Assembly: GCF_038502225.1 (NCBI RefSeq)
Contig: NC_091303.1
Location: 26,674,898-26,738,897 of the forward strand
DNA from: Cherax quadricarinatus
Taxonomy: Eukaryota; Arthropoda; Malacostraca; Decapoda; Parastacidae
DNA: 64,000 nucleotides
Direction: 5' to 3'
Positions 14,201 through 26,000 of this stretch are shown one piece after another; position 1 is the first letter of the stretch; every line of letters begins with the position of its first letter. The notes beneath the pieces were generated by a model that was not told where the DNA came from, did not search any database, and was given only the letters and a program-made list of their open reading frames with translations. The translations under genes were made by a program, and so were the position numbers.

Positions 14201-17200
14201 CCACTAGTGGAGCTACAACAGCACTAATGGAGCTACAACAGCACTAGTGGAGCTACAACAGCACTAATGGAGCTACAACAGCACTAATAGAGCCACAACA
14301 GCACTAGTGGAGCCACAACAGCACTAATAGAGCCACAACAGCACTAGTGGAGCCACAACAGCACTAGTGGAGCTACAACAGCACTAGTGGAGCTACAACA
14401 ACATTAGTGGAGCTACAACAACTTTAGTGGAGCTACAACAGCACTAGTGGAGCTACAACAACACTAGTGGAGCTACAACAGCACTATTGGAGCTACAACA
14501 GCACTAGTGGAGCTACAACAACATTAGTGGAGCTACAACAGCACTAGTGGAGCTACAACAACACTAGTGGAGCTACAACAGCACTAGTGGAGCTACAACA
14601 ACACTAGTGGAGCTACAACAGCACTAGAGGGGTCACAACAGCACTAGACGGGCTACAACAGCACTAGTGGAGCCAAAACAGCACTAGTGCAGCTACAACA
14701 GCACTAGTGGAGCTACAACAACACTAGTGGTGCTACAACAGCACTAGTGGAGCTACAACAACACTAGTGGAGCTACAACAGCACTAGTGGAGCTACAACA
14801 ACACTAGTGGAGCTACAACAGCACTAGTGGAGCTACAACAACACTAGTGGAGCTACAACAGCACTAGAGGGGCCACAACAGCACTAGTAGAGCCACAACA
14901 GCAGTAGTGGAGCTACAACAGCACTAGTGGAGCCACAACAGCACTAGTGGAGCTACAACAGCACTAGTGGAGCTACAACAACACTAGTGGGGCTACAACA
15001 GCACTAGTGGAGTCACAACAGCGCTAATAGAGCCACAACAGCACTAGTGGAGCCACAACAGCACTAGTGGAGCTACAGCACTAGTGGAGCCACAACAGCA
15101 CTAGTGGAGCCACAACAGCACTAGTGGAGCCACAACAGCACTAGTGGAGCTACAACAGCACTAGTGGAGCTACAACAGCACTAGTGGAGCCACAACAGCA
15201 CTAGTGGAGCTACAACAGCACTAGTGGAGCCACAACAGCACTAGTGGAGCCACAACAGCACTAGGGGAGCCAAAACAGCACTAGAGGAGCCACAACAGCA
15301 CTAATGGAGCCACAACAGCACTAGTGGAGCTACAACAGCACTAGTAGAGCTACAACAGAACTAGTGGGGCCACAACAGCACTAGTGGAGCTACAACAGCA
15401 CTAGTGGGGCCACAACAGCACTAGTGGAGCTACAACAGCACTAGTGGAGCCACAACAGCACTAGTGGAGCCACAACAGCACTAATGGAGCCACAACAGCA
15501 CCAGTGGAGCTACAACAGCACTAGTGGAGCTACAACAGCACCAGTGGAGGTACAACAGCACTAGTGGAGCCACATCAGCACTAGTGGAGCTACAACAGCA
15601 CTAATAGAGCTACAACAGCACTAGTGGAGCTACAACAGCACTAGTGGGGCAACAACAGCACTAGTGGAGCTACAACAGCACTTGTGAGGCCACAACAGCA
15701 CTAGTGGAGCTACAAGAGCACTAGTGGAGCTACAACAGCACTAGTGGAGCTACAACAGCACTAGTGGAGCTACAAGAGCACTAGTGGAGCCACAACAGCA
15801 CTAGTGGAGCTACAACAGCACTAGTGGAGCTACAACAGCACTAGTGGAGCTACAACAGCACTAGTGGAGATACAACAGCACTAGTGGAGCTACAACAGCA
15901 CGAGTGGAGCCACAACAGCACTGGTGGAGCTACAACAGCATAAGTGGAGCTACAGCAGCACTAGTGGAGCTACAACAGCACTAGTGGAGCTACAACAACA
16001 CTAGTGGAGCCACAACAGCACTAGTGGAGCTACAACAGCACTAGTGGATCCACAACAGCACTAGTGGAGCCACAACAGCACTAGTGGAGCCACAACAGCA
16101 CTAGTGGAGCCACAACAGCACTAGTGGAGCCACAACAGCACTAGTGGAGCCACAACAGCACTAGTGGAGCCACAACAGCACTAGTGGGGCCACAACAGCA
16201 CTAGTGGAGCTACAACAGCACTAGTGGAGCTACAACAGGACTAGTGGAGCTACAAGAGCACTTGTGGAGCTACAACAGCACTAGTGGAGCTACAACAGGA
16301 CTAGTGGAGCTACAAGAGCACTAGTGGAGCTACAACAGCACTAGTGGAGCTACAACAGCACTAGAGGAGCTACAACACTACTAATAGAGCCACAACGGCA
16401 CTAGTGAAGCCACAACAGCACTAGTGGAGCAACAACAGCACTAACGGAGCCACAACAGTACTAGTGGAGCCACAACAGCACTAGTGGAGCCACAACAGCA
16501 CTAGGGGAGCCACAACAGGACTAGTGGAGCTACAACAGCACTAGTGGAGCTACAACAGCACTAATAGAGCCACAACAGCACTAGTGGAGCTACAACAGCA
16601 CTAATAGAGCCGCAACAGCACTAGTGGAGCCACAACAGCACTAGTGGAGCCACAACAGCACTAGTGGAGCCGCAACAGCACTAGTGGAGCTACAACAGCA
16701 CTAGTGGAGCCACAACAGCACTAGTGGAGCTACAACAGCACTAGTGGAACCACAACAGCACTAGTGGAGCCAAAACAGCACTAGTGGGGCCACAACAGCA
16801 CTAGTGGAGCTACAACAGCACTAATAGAGCCACAACAGCACTAGTGGAGCCACAACAGCACTAGCGGAGCTACAACAGCACTAGTGGAGCTACAACGGCA
16901 CTAGTGGAGCCACAACAGCACTAGTGGAGCCACAACAGCATTAGTGGGGCCACAACAGCACTAGTGGAGCTACAACAACACTAATGGAGCTACAACAGCA
17001 CTAGTGGAGCCACAACAGCACTAGTGGAGACACAACATCACTAATAGAGCCACAACAGCACTAATAGAGCAACAACAGCACTAGTGGAACCACAACAGCA
17101 CTAATAGAGCCACAACAGCACTAGTGGAGCCACAACAGCACTAGTGGAGCCACAACAGCACTAATAGAGCCACAACAGCACTAGTGGAGCCACAACAGCA

Positions 17201-19900
17201 CTAGTGGAGCCACAACAGCACTAATAGAGCCACAACAGCACTAGTGGAGCCACAACAGCACTAGTGGAGCCACAACAGCACTAATAGAGCCACAACAGCA
17301 CTAGTGGAGCTACAACAGCACTAGTGGAGCTACAGCAGCACTAGTTCAGCTACAACATCACTAGTGGAGCTACAACAGCACTAGTGGACCTACAACAGCA
17401 CTAGTGGAGCTACAACAGCACTAATGGAGCTACAACAGCACTAGTGGAGCTACAACAGCACTAATGGAGCTACAACAGCACTAGTGGAGCTACAACAGCA
17501 CTAGTGGAGCTACAAGAGCACTAGTGGAGCCACAAAAGCACTAGTGGAGCTACAACAGCACTAGTGGAGCTACAACAGCACTAGTGGAGCTAAAACAGCA
17601 CTAGTGGAGCTACAACAGCACTAGTGGAGCTACAGCAGCACGAGTGGAGCCACAACAGCACTAGTGGAGCTACAACAGCATTAGTGGAGCTATAACAGCA
17701 CTAGTGGAGCTACAACAGCACTAGTGGAGCTACAACAACACTAGTGGAGCCACAACCGCATTAGTGGAGCTACAACAGCACTAGTGGATCCACAACAGGA
17801 CTAGTGGAGCCACAACAGCACTAGTGGAGCCACAACAGCACTAGTGGAGCCACAACAGCACTAGTGGAGCCACAACAGCACTAGTGGAGCTACAACAGCA
17901 CTAGTGGAGCTACAACAGCACTAGAAGAGCTACAACACTACTAATAGAGCCACAACGGCACTAGTGAAGCCACAACAGCACTAGTGGAGCAACAACAGCA
18001 CTAATGGAGCCACAACAGCACTAGTGGAGCCACAACAGCACTAGTGGAGCCACAACAGCACTAGTGGAGCCACAACAGGACTAGTGGAGCTACAACAGCA
18101 CTAGTGGAGCCACAACAGCAGTAGTGGAGCTACAACAGCACTAGTGGAGCCACAACAGCACTAGTGGAGCTACAACAGCACTAGTGGAGCTACAACAACA
18201 CTAGTGGAGCTACAACAGCACTAGTGGAGTCACAACAGCACTAATAGAGCCACAACAGCACTTGTGGAGCTACATCACTAGTGGAGCCACAACAGCACTA
18301 GTGGAGCTACATCACTAGTGGAGCCACAACAGCACTAGTGGAGCCACAACAGCACTAGTGGAGCCACAACAGCACTAGTGGAGCCACAATAGCACTAATG
18401 GAGCCACAACAGCACTAGTGGAGCCACAACAGCACTAGTGGAGCCACAACAGCACTAGTGGAGCTACAACAGCACTAATAGAGCCACAACAGCACTAGTG
18501 GAGCCACAACAGCACTAATAGAGCTACAACAGCACTAATGGAGCCACAACAGCACTAGTGGAGCTACAACAGCACTAGTGGAGCTACAACAACATTAGTG
18601 GAGCTAGAACAGCACTAGTGGAGCTACAACAACACTAGTGGAGCTACAACAGCACTAATGGAGCTACAACAACACTAGTGGAGCTACAACAGCACTAGAG
18701 GGGTCACAACAGCAATAGACTGGCTACAACAGCACTAGTGGAGCCAAAACAGCACTAGTGGAGCTACAACAGCACTAGAGGGGCCACAACAGCACTAGTA
18801 GAGCCACAACAGCAGTAGTGGAGCTACAACAGCACTAGTGGAGCCACAACAGCACTAGTGGAGCTACAACAGCACTAGTGGAGCTACAACAACACTAGTG
18901 GAGCTACAACAGCACTAGTGGAGTCACAACAGCACTAATAGAGCCACAACAGCACTAGTGGAGCCACAACAGCACTAGTGAAGCTACAGCACTAGTGGAG
19001 CCACAACAGCACTAGTGGAGCCACAACAGCACTAGTGGAGCCACAACAGCACTAGTGGAGCCACAATAGCACTAATGGTGCCACAACAGCACTAGTGGAG
19101 CCACAACAGCACTAGTGGAGCCACAACAGCACTAGTGGAACTACAACAGCACTAGTGGAGCTACAACAGCACTAGTGGAGCCACAACAGCACTAGTGGAG
19201 CTACAACAGCACTAGTGGAGCCACAACAGCACTAGTGGAGCCACAACAGCACTAGGGGAGCCACAACAGCAGTAGTGGAACCACAACAGCACTAATGGAG
19301 CCACAACAGCACTAGTGGAGCTACAACAGCACTAGTAGAGCTACAACAGCACTAGTGGGGCCACAACAGCACTAGTGGAGCTACAACAGCACTAGTGGGG
19401 CCACAACAGCACTAGTGGAGCTACAACAGCACTAGTGGAGCCACAACAGCACTAGTGGAGCCACAACAGCACTAATGGAGCCACAACAGCACCAGTGGAG
19501 CTACAACAGCACTAGTGGAGCTGCAACAGCACCAGTGGAGGTACAACAGCACTAGTGGAGCCACATCAGCACTAGTGGAGCTACAACAGCACTAATAGAG
19601 CTACAACAGCACTAGTGAGGCCACAACAGCACTAGTGGAGCTACAACAGCACTAGTGGGGCCACAACAGCACTAGTGGAGCTACAACAGCACTTGTGAGG
19701 CCTCAACAGCACTAGTGGAGCTACAACAGCACTAGTGGAGCTACAACAGCACTAGTGGAGCTACAACAGCACTAGTGGAGCCACAACAGCTCTAGTGGAG
19801 CTACAACAGCACTAGTGGAGCTACAACAGCACTAGTGGAGCTACAACAGCACTAGTGGAGCCACAACAGCACTAATGGATCCACAATAGCACTAGTGGAG
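5247..19900. repeat. 20-bp satellite, left arm (about 730 units)
   Basis: Near-perfect tandem array of the unit ACAACAGCACTAGTGGAGCY, where Y gives alternating CTACA and CCACA forms. Every intact unit holds the 8-bp palindrome CACTAGTG. Between about 5250 and 13050 the register never slips. Short 17-bp units then shift it at about 13060, 15075 and 18990, with ACATCACTAG shifts near 18270 and 18300. Shared rare variants show higher-order duplications: AACGGCGCTAG at 6880 and 9560, TCCAGCTACA at 7291 and 9971 (offset 2,680 bp), AGAGAACTAG at 8361 and 10961, and GCCGCA at 8951 and 11591. No gene is present. Confidence 0.98.
19896..19900. repeat. Target site duplication TGGAG, left
   Basis: TGGAG, taken from the satellite unit, immediately precedes the left LTR and is repeated at 28183-28187 right after the right LTR. 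This is the 5-bp duplication expected of a Ty3/gypsy-type integrase. Confidence 0.9.
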
Positions 19901-21099
19901 TGTTGTAACCCCTGAATGGGTTACAATGATTATTATGTATATATATAATGTATATTATCTTTTCATATAATTTTATATTGCTTATATTTGCGATAATAGC
20001 TAAATCGTAAATAAATTGCTTTATATTGTTATTTGACTTATGTTGTTAGGATGTACGTAATATGTGCTCAGTTCAAGTCTTGATTGTCAAACTACTGTAA
20101 TTGTCGCTTGTCGCTCGTTATACTGCCGGCTTCTGAGCTGTGCTGTCCACGGGGCTATCACGTGATCGAGGGGGGGGGGTGTCCTCACCTCTCGTGAAGT
20201 ATTCAGTCTGCTCGAGACTCGCTTGGTGGTTGGACAGATTGTCTGTCTCATTATTCTTGTTAATTCTGTATAACTCTGTTCACAGAACATTGTATAGACT
20301 TAGTGATTTTCGACGTTGTACTGAGGTTGTGTGTCGCTTAGACACTCTGAACATCTCAGGTCCTTAGCTATAGCTTCTGACCTAATTTTGTACTGGTTTC
20401 TGTGTATTGTCACAGTCGGGTTTTTCCTATGCTGAACTTAGATTCAGTATTATGGGAGTTTTGTAAATTTTGTGGAGGATCTGCTGATGGTCCCTACTTA
20501 CTGTCGTTATATTATCTCCTTGATACTGATTGTGTCGCAGTCGCTTGTTATATGGCTATTGGGCTTAGCATTCTTTTCATTGTTCAAGCAGACTGTTCTG
20601 GTTGCCAGTCGGTCAAGAAGTTAGTTTATGTGAGGACTTTGTCAGTCACTTGTTTAAGTCTAGTCGAGTCGTGAGACATAGCGAACTACTTAGAGCACTT
20701 ACACGCATACACAAACTTACTTGTACATATTTGTAATATCTTATTAAATGTTAATGTACCAGACGGTACTTAAGAATTATAAATGTGATATGTGCTTTCA
20801 GCACAATAATATTGAACTCGAGAGATTGATTTTATTTTCATTACTGTGATTAATTTAATTTACTTTGATAATATACCTCTAGACTTAATAAATTTATTAA
20901 ATTTTAATTTTTCTAGTTAGTAGCCTACCAGTTGTAATCCTGAAGCACTATTGAATAATACTGAATTTTAATGGATAATTGGACAAGGATACTGACTACT
21001 TGTTACGAAAACCCAGTAACAGGCTGGATGCTAGAAGGGCAGTCCTTTCTAGTATTCACTGGAGATCTCTAAGCTTTTAGAATCGCGTTTTTTGTAACA
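19901..21099 (+). repeat. Left (5') LTR of the Gmr1-like element
   Basis: 1,199 bp, starting TGTTGTAACCCCTGAATGGG and ending TTTTTTGTAACA. About 99% identical to the right LTR at 26986-28182. A 90-residue open frame at 20402-20674 has an identical partner in the other LTR; it is not treated as a gene because it resembles no known domain. Confidence 0.96.
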
Positions 21100-21101
21100 A
21101 A

Positions 21102-21119
21102 TGGGGGCCTGTCCGGGAG
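21102..21119 (+). other. Primer binding site, tRNA-Pro-like
   Basis: TGGGGGCCTGTCCGGGAG begins two bases after the left LTR. It matches the classic tRNA-Pro primer site of murine-type retroviruses except for a CT/TC swap in the middle, from general knowledge of that site. Minus-strand DNA synthesis would start here. Confidence 0.75.
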
Positions 21120-21421
21120 GCTCTTGATCCAAGGTGTTGGAGAAACTGTCCGGGATGCTCTTGATCCAAGGTGTTGGGGAAATTGTCCAGTTTGACATAC
21201 TAGTAACTCTATTATCAAACACTTTGAGTACTTTCCTAATCTGAAGACTTTGAGTTTAGTCTTGTACAAAATACCAGGTGCATGTATGTACCTGACTGAG
21301 TCTCTTGATCCAAGGAGATGGAAATACTGTTTATGAGCTCTAGCTCTAAGACAACCAACACTAAAATTCCTATTAGGATTATAGTTTCCCATAATCACTC
21401 TCTCGTAGTACAATTATTTTT
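21108..21421 (+). other. Untranslated leader with short direct repeats
   Basis: A segment of about 36 bp starting CTGTCCGGGAGGCTCTTGAT is repeated once in tandem (21108-21177). A third partial copy, CTCTTGATCCAAGG, lies at about 21302-21316. The repeats overlap the primer site. No coding frame is convincing; this is the gag leader and possible packaging region. Confidence 0.6.
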
Positions 21422-21988
21422 GTGATGTATGCCAAAGTGAAACAGTTAATTGATACTCTGACTTTGTCTGAGTTGAGTACATTAAAACTTCAGACGTGTT
21501 GGCGAGTAGCCAAATATCTCGGTGTGACGTATAACAGGAATTACACCGCAGAAACTGTCAGAGCGTTAATTAAAGATATATTGTTTCCTGCTCATACAGA
21601 GATGTCTGATTTTGATTCAGATTCAGAAAGCCTAGTGTCACAATTAGGAAGTATGACTCTATTTGATGAAGATGAAAGAGCAACTAGAGCAGAAGTGAGC
21701 TTAGTGTCTGAGCCTAGTGTAGATCAGTTCTCGCTCGCTCCTTCCTTCACTGACACTATAGTAAAGAGTATAGCTGGTAGTATGACTAAGCCTCACACCA
21801 GTACTGTGTATGCTACACCTGTATCTACTTATCCTAGACCAGATCTAGACACTCTAGAGACGGCTGGACGAGGTGTCCGACCTAAGGACAGTCCAGAAAG
21901 ACATGTTAATTTCCCTACTCCTCCATTACCCACTGGTCCTATCTCTCAGGAACAGTTTGAGAGGTTTGAACGCCTCCTTATGTTGTAG
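21422..21988 (+). pseudogene. Gag, N-terminal segment (ends at an in-frame TAG)
   Basis: 188 codons from the first Met after the leader. The start region (KVKQLIDTLTLSELSTLKLQ, then a helix with RALIKDIL) looks like a small helical N-terminal domain. It is followed by an acidic, Ser/Thr/Pro-rich linker and a helix FERFERLLML. The frame stops at TAG (21986-21988), continues in the same phase through a Gln/Glu/Arg-rich coiled-coil-like stretch, meets TAA at 22076-22078, and then runs into the capsid segment. Each stop is one C-to-T change from a Gln codon, so this looks like a recently damaged gag and not two separate genes. Confidence 0.75.
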
Positions 21989-22093
21989 ACTGCACAAATA
22001 GAGGCACAGAGGAAATTGAACGAAGAAGATTTCCAAAGAGAAAATGTTCGTCTGTTAAGACAACAGACTGATAGATAACAGGACACATTTAAT

Positions 22094-22975
22094 GTGCAGA
22101 AAGCTGCATCCATGGTTCCTAAGTTTTTTGAGAGTGACTTGGACACCTATTTTGATGTGTTTGAGAACCAGGCACGTTCTATGAACTGGCCATGTAAGCA
22201 CTGGGCAACATTGTTGCATACAACTTTGACAGGAAGAGCTCAAACTTGTACTGCTGCTTTACCATTTGCCAAGTACATTAGTTATGACGCTGTCAAACAA
22301 ACTATTTTAGAGACATATAACTTGTTACCTGTAAGTTATCAAAGAGCATTTCGAACGTTACAACGACGACAAGATCAAACTTGTGTAGAATTTGCTCATG
22401 AGAAAAAAGTTGCTTTTGAGAGATGGTCTAGAGCTGCCAAGTGTAACAACTACGACAGCCTTGTTCAGTTGTTACTACACGAAGAGTTTAACAACTGTAT
22501 GTCTGTGGACATACAAGAATATCTGATCGATCATACTACCTCTGATATTCTGGAAACTGCAGCATTAGCAGACAATTACAAGATTTCTCACAAACTTGTA
22601 CGTACTAAAACACAAAGAAACAAGGTAACTAAAAATTGTCCTAGAAGTTGGCAACCTAAATCAGCTGCTCAGTGCCGGCCTGATGTACCTGCTACTGTAA
22701 CTTCTCGTACCTTTACCAGGAAAACTCACAATCCTGAATCTGTCTCTGTGGCTAGACAGAAATCTGGTATCGAGAAGAAGAAAGTTAAATGTACCTATTG
22801 TAACAGAAAAGGACATACTAGAGAGTATTGCTATAAGTTAGAAAGAGATACGAGAAACAGTCGTGCGGCTGGCACCCCCACTCAAGTCGTATCCTCTTCC
22901 GAGCAACAAAGACACCAAAATCCTAGAAATACCTCTGATCCTACTGTTTTAGATAATGTTAGTCAGGATAGATGA
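22094..22975 (+). CDS. gag: Gag capsid and nucleocapsid segment, SCAN-like, with CCHC zinc knuckle
   Basis: 293 codons in the same frame as the N-terminal gag segment. Residues about 1-165 are the capsid, beginning MVPKFFESDLDTYFDVFENQ. Its C-terminal half (FRTLQRRQDQTCVEFA through LVQLLLHEEFNNCM to ILETAALADNYK) has the spacing of the vertebrate SCAN domain, which is known to derive from Gmr1-type Gag. A basic linker follows. A single zinc knuckle C-X2-C-X4-H-X4-C lies at residues 233-246 (22790-22831), for RNA binding. The frame ends in TGA (22973-22975) with the context TGA-CTA-G, and pol follows in the same frame. The role is virion-like particle assembly and genome packaging. The Met at 22094 is only the first after the damaging stops; the true start is upstream. 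Confidence 0.88.
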   Translation: MQKAASMVPKFFESDLDTYFDVFENQARSMNWPCKHWATLLHTTLTGRAQTCTAALPFAKYISYDAVKQTILETYNLLPVSYQRAFRTLQRRQDQTCVEFAHEKKVAFERWSRAAKCNNYDSLVQLLLHEEFNNCMSVDIQEYLIDHTTSDILETAALADNYKISHKLVRTKTQRNKVTKNCPRSWQPKSAAQCRPDVPATVTSRTFTRKTHNPESVSVARQKSGIEKKKVKCTYCNRKGHTREYCYKLERDTRNSRAAGTPTQVVSSSEQQRHQNPRNTSDPTVLDNVSQDR

Positions 22976-22979
22976 CTAG
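22973..22979 (+). promoter_or_regulatory. Gag-pol stop in UGA-CUAG readthrough context
   Basis: The stop TGA is followed directly by CTAG. UGA CUA G is the best known leaky-stop context in animal genes. Gag and pol are in the same reading frame here, with no other stop between the zinc knuckle and the protease. A fixed low rate of readthrough would make Gag-Pol without frameshifting, as type C retroviruses do with UAG. Alternatively it is one more C-to-T mutation (CGA to TGA) like the two in gag. Not tested. Confidence 0.5.
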
Positions 22980-23017
22980 CATCAGAAAGTGTATCTGACG
23001 AAAAGATTCGTTCAGCG

Positions 23018-26000
23018 ATGAGTCCCTACTTTTCGAGAGATAAAGTAGGATTTGACGAATCACATCTAATTGAGATAATTTCTTTCAGAGACACTGGCAG
23101 TTATCTCACGTTATTAAGAGAAGATGTACTGCCCATAACTGACGATACCTATTGCAAGATAGATGTATTGTTAGAAGCCTATGGAGGGGCTGTTATAAAA
23201 GTGCCTCTGCACAAAGTTTATATTGAAACAAGCTATTATACTGGTTATATTTCAGTGGGTATATCCAGTGGTGTATTTCCCATCAGGTCAGTGGACTTGT
23301 TGATAGGGAACGATATCCTTCATGCTGGTATATGTAAAGAACCACTTGTGATTGATAATAACACTGATGATAATTATGCCATTGAAGCTTGTAGAGAGAA
23401 ACCTATTTTATTTCCTCTCAGCGCAATTACTAGAGCTATGTCAAAGATTCAACAACCATCCTTGTCTCCTGTTGAGTTAGTGGATGACAATGATTTGGGC
23501 TTGAATATGTTGTTTAGTGACGCTCTGCGCCCAGGGTCATTAACACTAACTCCCCCTGGTCATCAACCTAGTCAAGACACAACTGACGTTAAATTTCTAA
23601 CTCATGATGATTTAATCAAGGATCAGTTTGTTGATCAGTCACTGGAAAGACTGAGAGATATAGCAGTTACTGAGAGTGAAGCAAAGGATCTCGATAATTG
23701 TTACTATTATAGTAACGGTGTACTGATGGAGAAAAATACATGTAAGTTGTCAGCTGATAGTGTTTCCACCACAGTCAAGCATTTCGTAGTGTTACCAGTT
23801 ACATTTCGTGAACAAGCCATTGATTTTGCTCACAATAGTTCCATAGGAGGACATTTGGGTGTCAAGAAGACACTCGGTAAACTGGCAAAACATTTTACTT
23901 GGCCAAAGATGAAGGAAACAGTAGCTGATCATGTGCGACATTGCCACGTGTGTCAAGTGACAGGCAAGCCAGCGCACTCACCTCCACCTGCGCCTCTCAT
24001 TCCTATCACCGTGCATGGTGAACCATTCTCACGTCTTATTATTGATTGTGTTGGTCCTTTGCCTAGAACCAAACTAGGAAACCAATACCTATTTACTATT
24101 ATGGACGCTGCAACACGCTATCCCGAAGCTATTCCTATGAGAAAAATTAATGCTCGTGCTATTGTGAGAGCGCTGATGAAATTTTTCTCCCAGGTTGGAT
24201 TGCCACGAGAGATACAATCAGATCAGGGATCTAACTTCACTTCTAAGATCTTTCGAGAAGCATTATCCCACCTAGGAATAAAGTCTGTACTTTCAACCGG
24301 TTATCATCCACAGTCACAAGGTGCTCTAGAGAGATTTCATCAGACATTGAAGTCCATGATGAGAGCTTATTGTGAACATTTTTCTAGAGACTGGGATGAG
24401 GGTATACCTTTTCTTCTGTTCGCTATGAGAGAAAGTGAGCAAGAAAGTCTCGGATTTAGTCCGTTTGAATTAATATTCGGACACCAAGTGCGTGGTCCTC
24501 TCGCAGTGTTGAAAGACGTGTGGACAGGAAAATCAAATCCATCATTGAGTACTTCACCTTCATTAATGCAGCAACATTTAACAGCCGCTAGAGAGCTAGC
24601 TTCGAAAAACCTAGTTTCAGCCCAAGCTAGAATGAAGCAACATTATGACAAGCGTGCTGTCTCTCGTTCTTTTAAAGCAGGAGATAAGGTGATGGCTCGG
24701 AAATTAGTACCAGGTCATGCTCTACAAGCCAGGTATGATGGTCCCCTGGAAGTAGTGAAAAAGCTTAGCGACATAAATTATTTGGTACGTACGCCTGGGA
24801 AAAAGAAATCTAATCATGTGTACCATGTTAACCAGCTCAAGGCATACTACGCTAGTCCTCTACCTACTACTTCTATTCTTCCTAGGACAGAGGAAGAAAA
24901 CGTCAGTCTACCTGACATCTCTAGAGGTATAGAGGTTCGTTTAGAAAATTCTGTGACTCTACAGTCACTAGACGATTTTCTTAGTAACCTTGGGATTGAT
25001 AAAGCTGGTGATATTAAAAACATGATTTTGCATTTCCCTGAATTGTTCGGCGATGTTCCTAAGCGTTGTACTCTAGGTGTACATGACGTTGATGTACAGG
25101 GAGCATCACCCATTAAGCAATCACCATATAGGATGAGTCCAACAAAGCATAAAGCATTGAGAGAAGAGGTTGATTTTCTGTTATCTCACGGACTTATTGA
25201 GCGCAGTAAAAGTCCATGGGCATTTCCCTGTATTTTAGTGCCTATATCTGACGGTAGTTTCAGGATGTGCACTGATTACAGGAAAGTGAACTCTGTCACC
25301 TTGCCTGATGGTTATCCTCTACCTCGCATTGACAACCTTATTGACCGTGTGTCAGGAGCCCAGTTTGTCAGCCGTTTAGATCTCTTACGAGGCTATTATC
25401 AAGTCCCGCTTACTGAACGTGCTCAAGAAATATCTGCTTTTACTGTTCAAGATGGATTGTTTAACTACCTCGTCACCCCCTTCGGCCTATGTAACGCGGC
25501 TTCTTCATTCCAACGTATAATGAACGAGTTGACCCACAACTTAGAAGGAGTAGAAGCCTACCTTGACGACTTAGTGGTGTACAGTGACGAGTGGGAACAG
25601 CACTTGACGCGTCTCAGAGCATTGTTTGAGAGACTCGCGCACTACAACTTCACTGTTAACTTAGCTAAATGTAGTTTTGGTCAAGCCAAGATTACCTATC
25701 TAGGCTTTTGTATCGGCCGAGGTGAGGTTGCTCCTATTGAGGCTAAGGTTCGTGCAATTTCTGAATTTCCAGTGCCACAGGAGAGGAAAGGAGTACAGAG
25801 ATTCCTGGGTATGGCAGGATATTATCGCAGGTTCTGTCCAAACTTTTCTCAGATTGCAGCTCCTCTCACTGAGCTTACTAGTAGCAAAGTTCAGTTCACC
25901 TGGACTAGAGATTGTTCAGACTCGTTCAAAAGGTTGAAGCGCTTGCTATCCTCTGCTCCTGTGTTGAAAAGTCCTAATTTCAATCTTCCCTTCTTTTTAC

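Noticed and set aside
5247..19900. CRISPR-like array
   Set aside because: There are no spacers; the units are directly adjacent 20-bp satellite repeats in a eukaryotic genome.
20140..20674. Small open frames (75 and 90 codons) duplicated at 27169-27757
   Set aside because: Both copies lie in the LTRs of the Gmr1-like element. Identity reflects LTR duplication, and no domain is visible.
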